Origin: Morinoia aosen
Taxonomy: Eukaryota; Arthropoda; Malacostraca; Amphipoda; Talitridae
Assembly: GCA_030386875.1 (NCBI GenBank)
Contig: CM059563.1
Coordinates: 51,959,602 to 52,023,601 of the forward strand
Direction: 5' to 3'
Length of the DNA: 64,000 nucleotides
The notes beneath the pieces were generated by a model. It was not told the DNA's origin, searched no databases, and worked only from the letters and a program-made list of their open reading frames with translations. Both the position numbers and the translations under genes were made by a program. This document shows positions 58,438 to 64,000 of the stretch, piece by piece (the stretch's first letter is position 1; each line of letters opens with the position of its first letter).

Positions 58438-58741
58438 ACCCCTCAGGGGGATACAACTATTGTATCTATGGGAATTAGCGCTCCTAGGGGGAAAATGTGA
58501 GGGCCCAAGCAGAGAATTTGGTAGGCCTTATTCTTGTTGAAATAAAACGTTTTTTTGTTATGTTAAGGACCACTTTTTTTCGGTTCACTACTGTGCTGTT
58601 TTTCAGCACCTCTGACTTTCTTCTTCAACTTTTATCTGATTTCATGAACTTCTTTCACAACTTACTGTTTCTATGCCCCTTCTGCATAGATTCCTCATTC
58701 TCTTATCTCTATATTGAATGGTGCCTTCCTCCTTCCTTATG
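58438..58741 (+). repeat. Intronic repeat family, copy H (3' end replaced)
   Basis: Starts ACCCCTCAGGGGGATACAAC and runs well-conserved to GGTGCCTTCCTCCTTCCTTA, then breaks into LINE coding sequence at about 58,741. Sense to the gene. Confidence 0.85.
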
Positions 58742-59628
58742 TGTAGAGAGTGAGTTAGTGATTGGGAATAGTTTGTTTCAGAAAAAAAGTATAAACAAGT
58801 ATACATATGTGAGGACGAATGGAGGTGTGATAGAGGAGAGAGCATTGATGGATTATATTTTGGTTAGCAGGGGAGTGATGGGTCGTTTGCTCGATGTGCA
58901 TGTGTTCCGTGGTGAGATGAATGGGATTTCGGATCATTGCTTGGTGGAAGGAAAGTTGAGAGTTAGTGGAATGTGGGGAGGTGTAAAAAGGAGTGGAAGG
59001 GAGGTGTTAAATGTAAGCAATTTGCATGATTCTGAGCGTGAGTGTATCAGGAGAAGATGAAAGTAGAGTATGGGAGGGTGAAGGAAAGTGAGGTGGGTGG
59101 AGTGGAAGGGGAATGGAAGTTGTTTAAAGATGCGGTGAAGAAATGTGCAAGGGAAGTGTGTGGGGTGAAGAAAGTTGTGGGGATTAGTTAGAGGGGGGAA
59201 AGGGGAGTGAATGGTGGAACGGAGAAGTAGGAGCGGCTGTGAGAAGAAAGCGGGGGGCGTTCGAAAGGTGGTTGCAACGAGGCAACCAGCAAAATTTCGA
59301 TGAGAATAAGGAGAGGAAGAAAGAGGTACAAAGAACGGTAAGGAGAGCAAAGAGGGCGGCGGATGAGGAATGGGGGAGGAAGTTGGGAGGGGATTTCATG
59401 GAGAGAAGGAAGGTTTTCTGGAAGGAAGTGAAGAGAATTAGGAAAGGTCAGGTGGAGAATGAGGCAAGAGTGAAGGATGCAAATGGTAGGCTGCTAGTGG
59501 AGAGTTGTAATGTGAGAAAGAGATGGGCGGAGTATTTTGAGGAACTGCTGAACGTGAGGGATGATAGGGTTGCAATAGTTGTAGCTGTTGGAAGCGATGT
59601 TAGAATGCCTGTGTTTGGTGAAGTGTAG
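58741..59628 (+). pseudogene. LINE remnant: endonuclease C-terminus to RT entry
   Basis: Frame 1 (to 59,060) encodes NSLFQKKSINKYTYVRTNGG, MDYILVSRG, LLDVHVFRGEMNGISDHCLV, the end of an endonuclease domain with its SDH motif. After a frameshift and stops, 59,239-59,628 reads ERWLQRGNQQNFDENKERKK, FWKEVKRIRKGQ and RWAEYFEELLNV, the linker just before RT in LINEs often annotated as craniofacial development protein 2-like. The RT itself is gone. It differs from the other two LINEs in the introns. Confidence 0.78.
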
Positions 59629-59633
59629 TGATG

Positions 59634-59756
59634 TACCGATACCATTTTTTTGGCCGATACCGATACCCATTTTTTGGCCGATACCGATACTCCGATACTT
59701 GAAAATACCGATACTTTGACCGATACTACTACCGATACCGATACTTTGACAATCAT
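59634..59756 (+). repeat. CCGATAC-rich array
   Basis: Ten or so CCGATAC(T/C) words, beginning TAGTGATGTACCGATACC. Such arrays are common next to the termini of some hAT elements, but only one end is present. Its start interrupts the LINE remnant. Confidence 0.5.
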
Positions 59757-60665
59757 CTAACCTAATAATACCCGTTGTATGTTAGTTTATGTATTAGTTC
59801 GGTGTCCGCTTCTTAAGAAACATAGGATGTCTGAGTTTGCGGTATCACGGAGACCGAAGTCCTCAGTGTAACATTGAAAGATCGTCTGTACATGCAATGA
59901 AATGTTTGAAATTTTATCAGGATAGGTTAGTAGTATTGGATAGGTTGTTGTGATCGCCGTAATTTGCGCATTTTCCTAACCATGTCGCTTTTGTGCAGCT
60001 TTCAGGCCATATTGAATAATTAAAAGACATTAAATTAAATATAGTAATTTGGTGAATAGCTGTGCCTGAAGTAACCATTTTTGAGTAATGGTGATTTGTC
60101 ACCGGAGGGAAACTCCGAGTCAAGAGAGCTTTGTGTGTTCTTGTGCATATGTGCTCGGCATAAACATTTTAAACCTACCCGACTTTCCGTTCCACGTATT
60201 GGCAACAGTGGACAACGCATTAGTGGTGTAGGGCCCACAAGAACCGCAGTTGCTACCATGTAATGACGATCGCTAGGCCTTCGCGTCGTGAACGTGCTTT
60301 GCGGCGGTGCGAGTCACGACATAGAATTAGGATAGCATAAGTTAGATAATGTTGACGGAATTTTTCCATGGGTCCATCTAGCTTAACGATGACATTGTCC
60401 TCGGCATTTCCATGGGTCATGCTGCTACCTAATAATACCCTTGCCCTTGGTTCATTTGTTTGGTGTCTGTTTCTTCCATTTCTCTGTCACTCACGCTCAT
60501 AAGGATAGTTATAATAGCCGTATCTGTGATACGAGTTTCAACGGTGCGAAAAATATTTTTCATCACGGGTACTGCTAGGATGGGTATATTGTATTTGTTT
60601 ATCATCTACATCTTGAAAATTTATTCATGAAAAGTATTGAATCCCGTTTTTGGCGGGCCGTGCAC
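59757..60665 (+). repeat. Dispersed repeat with TTAGG-like words, copy 2
   Basis: Same ordered blocks as 42,240-43,400: GAGTTTGCGGTATCACGGAG, TTTTATCAGGATAGGTTAG, AATGTTGACGGAATTTTTCC, CATCTAGCTTAACGATGACA, TGATACGAGTTTCAACGGTG. It has far fewer GGTTAGG words than copy 1, so the array length varies between copies. Confidence 0.8.
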
Positions 60666-61311
60666 ACTTGTGTTAAAATAAAACCATTATAACTCCTACA
60701 TGGGAGTTATAATAAAATTATTTCCTTATATATCTAATAATACAAAAATATTGACAAAAAAGTTTCCGATTGTAGAAAATAAAATGCTCTTGCTATGTTA
60801 ACTATATTGAATTTTCACTGTTCCCTTTACCAATTTTACTGGTACCAAATTATTGAATTATTGAGCTTGGTGAAGGGAAAGAAGTCGTAGACAAGGATTG
60901 ATACAGGAATACCTACTCACGAGCAGGTATCCAGCTGACCCGGCACCTTCTCGTGGTGGTACCGTTGAAATACCCAACTGCTCTTTCCTCTATCTTTTGA
61001 GTTTTCTTTCGAGGGATTAAGATTTTAGGTTTTTTTCCAAATCCCCGTTGTTGGGTAGAACAAAGTCGGGCGGCGGCCCGAGCTCTTCGGAGCTTGGGTC
61101 TCATTTGCGTAGTTATTTTCTCTTTAATTTGCCCTATACTCCAGGGCCCTTAAATAACCTATAAGAATAGACTTAAGTTACGCAGACCAATAGTCCATTT
61201 TGGATTACTACTTTGGATCCCAAAGTAAAACTTTAAGCACTTCTGGCAACAATCAGCGAATACCTCAAACCCCGACTTCGAGGCGGGGAAACCCCCTCTG
61301 AAGCCGGGAGT

Positions 61312-63856
61312 ATGTACGCCAAAAATAAAAACAAATTAAAACAACGAATAAACTCTTACAAAAACAACCTAAGCACTGCTACCAACGTAGGTGCAACAAA
61401 CCCCAAAACTAACACTATCACCAGGAAGATAAGCGAAAACAATGACACATCTGACCAAACAACCGAAAAAACTCCACCAGAACCAAACGGTGCTACCTGT
61501 AAGGTGGACCAATTGGAGGCTAAATTAAATGAAGTGCTGAATAGACTTGCGGCAGGTGATGCAACCAAATGCATCAACCCCGATAAACATGAAGTTGAAA
61601 AAGAAGCACAAAATGTAGACGATCGAATAAGGAAAATCGAAAATACACTCGAAAAAATCCTAGAAATGACGAAAGCGCAGAACATAGGAAAAAACAGTAA
61701 AATCATGGGCTGCGAGAAGGAAAATGTGAGAAAACAAAGCAAAGCTAACAAATACACACCCATATCGTTGAACCAAGAAATGACGAAGAACGACCATTAT
61801 ACAAAGTTCTTCTCGGTCAAATTCAAAATCGAAGAGAGAAACCAAATAAATCCATTTTGCCTCCAAGAAGAAATAGTCAAAATAACTGGTTTGAAGGCGA
61901 AAAGAATAACTTATTCAAGTAAAGATAGCTTTATCATAGAAACTCGAAACAAACCCCAATCTGAGCGCATCACCAGACTTACTAACGTCGACGGCATTAA
62001 TTGCCAGATCAGCGAACACCCATACTACAATCAATCCAAAGGACTAATATATATTCAAGAATACGATGTAGATAATATGGAAGATTTTGTGGAAGGCCTG
62101 AAGAGCCAGTACAATATCAGTGACGCTGTCCGTGCCAGCTTCATTAAAACTCGATTCTCCCAAACCACCCCACTCCTACTAACCTTTAATAGCTACACAA
62201 CACCAGACTCTATATATATCCCAGGCGAAAAATCGGATACGATAGTATACCCATTTATTAATAGACCAATGATCTGCCACAAATGCCAAAACTACGGCCA
62301 CACAGCCAAACACTGCCATAACGAAGCAAACTGTAAACGCTGCGGAGAAACAGGCCATGACAGCGAACACTGTGGCAGCGCCCTCTCCTGCATGCATTGC
62401 AAGCGTCAACATGAAACTGGCCACAGAGAATGCCCAAAACATATCATGGAAACAGAAACATGCAAAGTCCAACAAGAACAACGAGTTAATAGGCGTCGTG
62501 CTGTACAGATAGTCACAGGACACTCCGAGATACCAATATCAGATACGAACACCCCCACAACTCATTTCAATATAACAATGCAGGTTAAACGAAAAGCGGA
62601 AAATTACTCCATGGCTCCTAGAAAAATGTATTGCAAACCAAATCCAAGGAAAACCCAAATCTATTCGATCGGGCGGCAAAAACACATTTATTGTAGAATT
62701 AGATCACACACGACAAAAAGATGAAATACAGAAAATCAAAGACATAAACAACATCCCTGTGCAAGTAACAGAAAATAACTATGTAAATCTTTCAAAAGGA
62801 CTCGCCTACATCTATAACTACGACTTCACCAACTTCGAGAAATTCAAACAAGGTTTAATGGAAAACCATATAATCAAAAATGTTGAACCAGCAAATTGGA
62901 TAAAAAGCCGTAACACAAATGCAAAAGCAATACTTCTAACTTTCAGAGGCTCAACCCCCCCTGAGTATATCGACATCCTTGGCCAAGACTGCAAGAGTAG
63001 GATATATGAATACTTCGACCGCCCTATGATGTGTAAAAAGTGCTTGGAATACAACCATACTGCTAAAAGATGTACCAGTGAAGAGTTCGTGTGTGGAAAA
63101 TGCGCAACAAAAGGCCATGAAGCAACAAATTGCACTGAAAACAACTTGACATGCTACCACTGCGGAAACAATCACAAAACTGGAGACCGGACTTGCCCGG
63201 AACAACGCAAGCAACAAGAACTAATTTCTATCCGTACTAAACAAAACGTATCAAGAGAACAAGCCCTTATAATATACCACAAACGATCCCCACAACTCGA
63301 TCAAAGCTACGCACAAATAACCAGAAATCGAACGGATCAAATACCCAAAGTACCAACCCCCCAACCCTTTATGGCGGCTACCAAAAACCAAACGATCACC
63401 GAACAAAATATGGCTCCCCCACTTTGTAACGAACCAGGTACAACTGATAACACAACCGATACACCAGAAACCAAACCACCGCAAACTTCACAACGCGACC
63501 ACGAAACATGCGAAAAAGAAATACTCCGCATTAAACCCAACCCAACACAATTGCTCAAATCCACAATTAATATTAAAACTACAGCCGAAGGATCTGAAAA
63601 TGAGGAAGATGGCACGAGCGAATGCAACCCTATTATGAGACAAGAAGCCAGACGAATATTCAACGAATTCAAACCCCCAAAGCAGCACAAACCTCCCAAA
63701 ACCCAAAACAAGAAGCGACCAAGATCACGATCAAAATCACGATCCCCCACCTACAGCCGCAACAGACACGATAAACGACAAATTTACTCAGATGAGGAAC
63801 AATCATACTACTCTCGAGACTCTATGATTAGAGATAGATCACCCAAAAGAAAGTAA
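61312..63856 (+). pseudogene. LINE ORF1 with two modules, single frameshift
   Basis: The frame starts MYAKNKNKLKQRINSYKNN. A coiled-coil-prone VDQLEAKLNEVLNRL is followed by module 1 with KGLIYIQEYDVDNMEDF and knuckles CHKCQNYGHTAKHC, CKRCGETGHDSEHC, CMHC. Near 62,605 one indel shifts the frame (the old frame stops at 62,724). In the new frame the protein continues PWLLEKCIANQIQ, then module 2 with KGLAYIYNYDFTNFEKF, CKKCLEYNHTAKRC, CGKCATKGHEATNC and CYHC, ending in an SR-rich tail (SRSKSRSPTYSRN) at 63,856. The intact relative at 47,169 joins the same two parts in one frame, so this is a mutation or a sequencing error rather than two genes. Confidence 0.85.
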
Positions 63857-63899
63857 CTAATTGAACGATTGAATAACAAAATCAAATCAAACACACCCC

Positions 63900-64000
63900 A
63901 TGGCTAACGTAGGAATCCTGCAGTGGAACTGCCAAGGCATCAGGGGAAAGAAAGATGAACTAATGGAAACAATAAACAACCACCAACCCAGTATAATAGC
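63900..64000 (+). CDS. LINE ORF2 start (endonuclease), truncated by window end
   Basis: The ATG at 63,900 opens MANVGILQWNCQGIRGKKDE, matching the start of the first LINE's ORF2 (ILQWNCQGIRAKKDELL). Only 33 codons are visible. Confidence 0.85.
   Translation, partial: MANVGILQWNCQGIRGKKDELMETINNHQPSII

Larger units (their letters stand above)
57621..64000 (+). other. Anillin intron 20 (runs off window)
   Basis: Contains the donor triplication, GGTGCTAAAAAG repeats, repeat family copy H, a LINE remnant, a CCGATA array, copy 2 of the TTAGG-like repeat and a second LINE. No exon with PH-domain similarity is present, so the gene continues beyond the window. Confidence 0.8.
60820..64000 (+). mobile_element. 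Second LINE of the same family (runs off window)
   Basis: The leader matches the 46.6-kb LINE (TGTTCCCTTTACCAATTTTA; GACAAGGATTGATACAGG; GGTATCCAGC). ORF1 has the same double-module design but a frameshift, and ORF2 starts at 63,900. Sense to anillin. The protein sequences differ widely from the first LINE, so this is another subfamily, not a recent duplicate. Confidence 0.9.

Noticed and set aside
58497-59060. Single 187-codon protein from repeat copy H into LINE sequence
   Set aside because: The frame is an accidental fusion. The first part is repeat sequence, and only the part from about 58,741 resembles an endonuclease.
1-64000. CRISPR array, bacterial operon or defence system
   Set aside because: The sequence is plainly eukaryotic. 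Tandem repeats present are minisatellites or transposon parts without spacer structure.

Overview
The window is eukaryotic, most likely from an insect or another arthropod. It holds spliced exons with GT-AG introns, AT-rich introns around GC-richer exons, TTAGG-like degenerate repeats, and many DNA transposons and non-LTR and LTR retroelements. The species cannot be named from the sequence. There are no bacterial genes, no CRISPR array and no rRNA or tRNA gene that I can see.

Positions 1-22,000 are a transposon graveyard with some fresh insertions. In order: a decayed non-LTR reverse transcriptase (3-2050); a PIF/Harbinger-like element (2862-7587, TAA target duplication). This outer element was invaded by an apparently intact hAT transposon (2880-5771, 8-bp target duplication, 692-aa transposase), which itself carries a 184-bp MITE, and by a deleted second hAT (6646-7482). 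Next is an element with tandem 788-bp units (7773-13936), split by a full-length Copia retrotransposon (9355-13869). The Copia copy has apparently identical 257-bp LTRs, a 5-bp target duplication and an intact 1280-aa polyprotein. Then come Gypsy fragments broken up by a LINE piece and a dead hAT (14,160-19,010), a TTAA-flanked element (19,018-20,232) and a leader/LTR-like stretch ending in a 41-bp hairpin that also occurs near 2.3 kb.

Positions 22,150 to beyond 64,000 are one host gene on the + strand, anillin (scraps in flies), the actin/myosin/septin scaffold of the cytokinetic ring. I could join 20 exons with consistent phases (4038 coding bases, 1346 codons). They run from a 27-base first exon (MADADPFVK) to the first half of the C-terminal PH domain at 57,620. 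The rest of the PH domain must lie past the window end. Exons 16-19 encode the anillin homology domain.

The anillin introns hold most of the unusual structure. Intron 1 has three related foldback MITEs, each with a perfect 8-bp target duplication, and a 30-bp minisatellite whose every unit looks like a 3' splice site. A ~370-bp repeat family occurs at least eight times, always in the gene's sense orientation. Intron 18 holds a near-complete LINE with intact ORF1 and ORF2, a TTAA element and a palindromic mariner. Intron 20 holds a LINE remnant and a second LINE of the same family. Both LINEs have an ORF1 with an internally duplicated RNA-binding/zinc-knuckle module. I see no operon-like or defence-like system; the novelty here is in transposon architecture and its interplay with splice sites.
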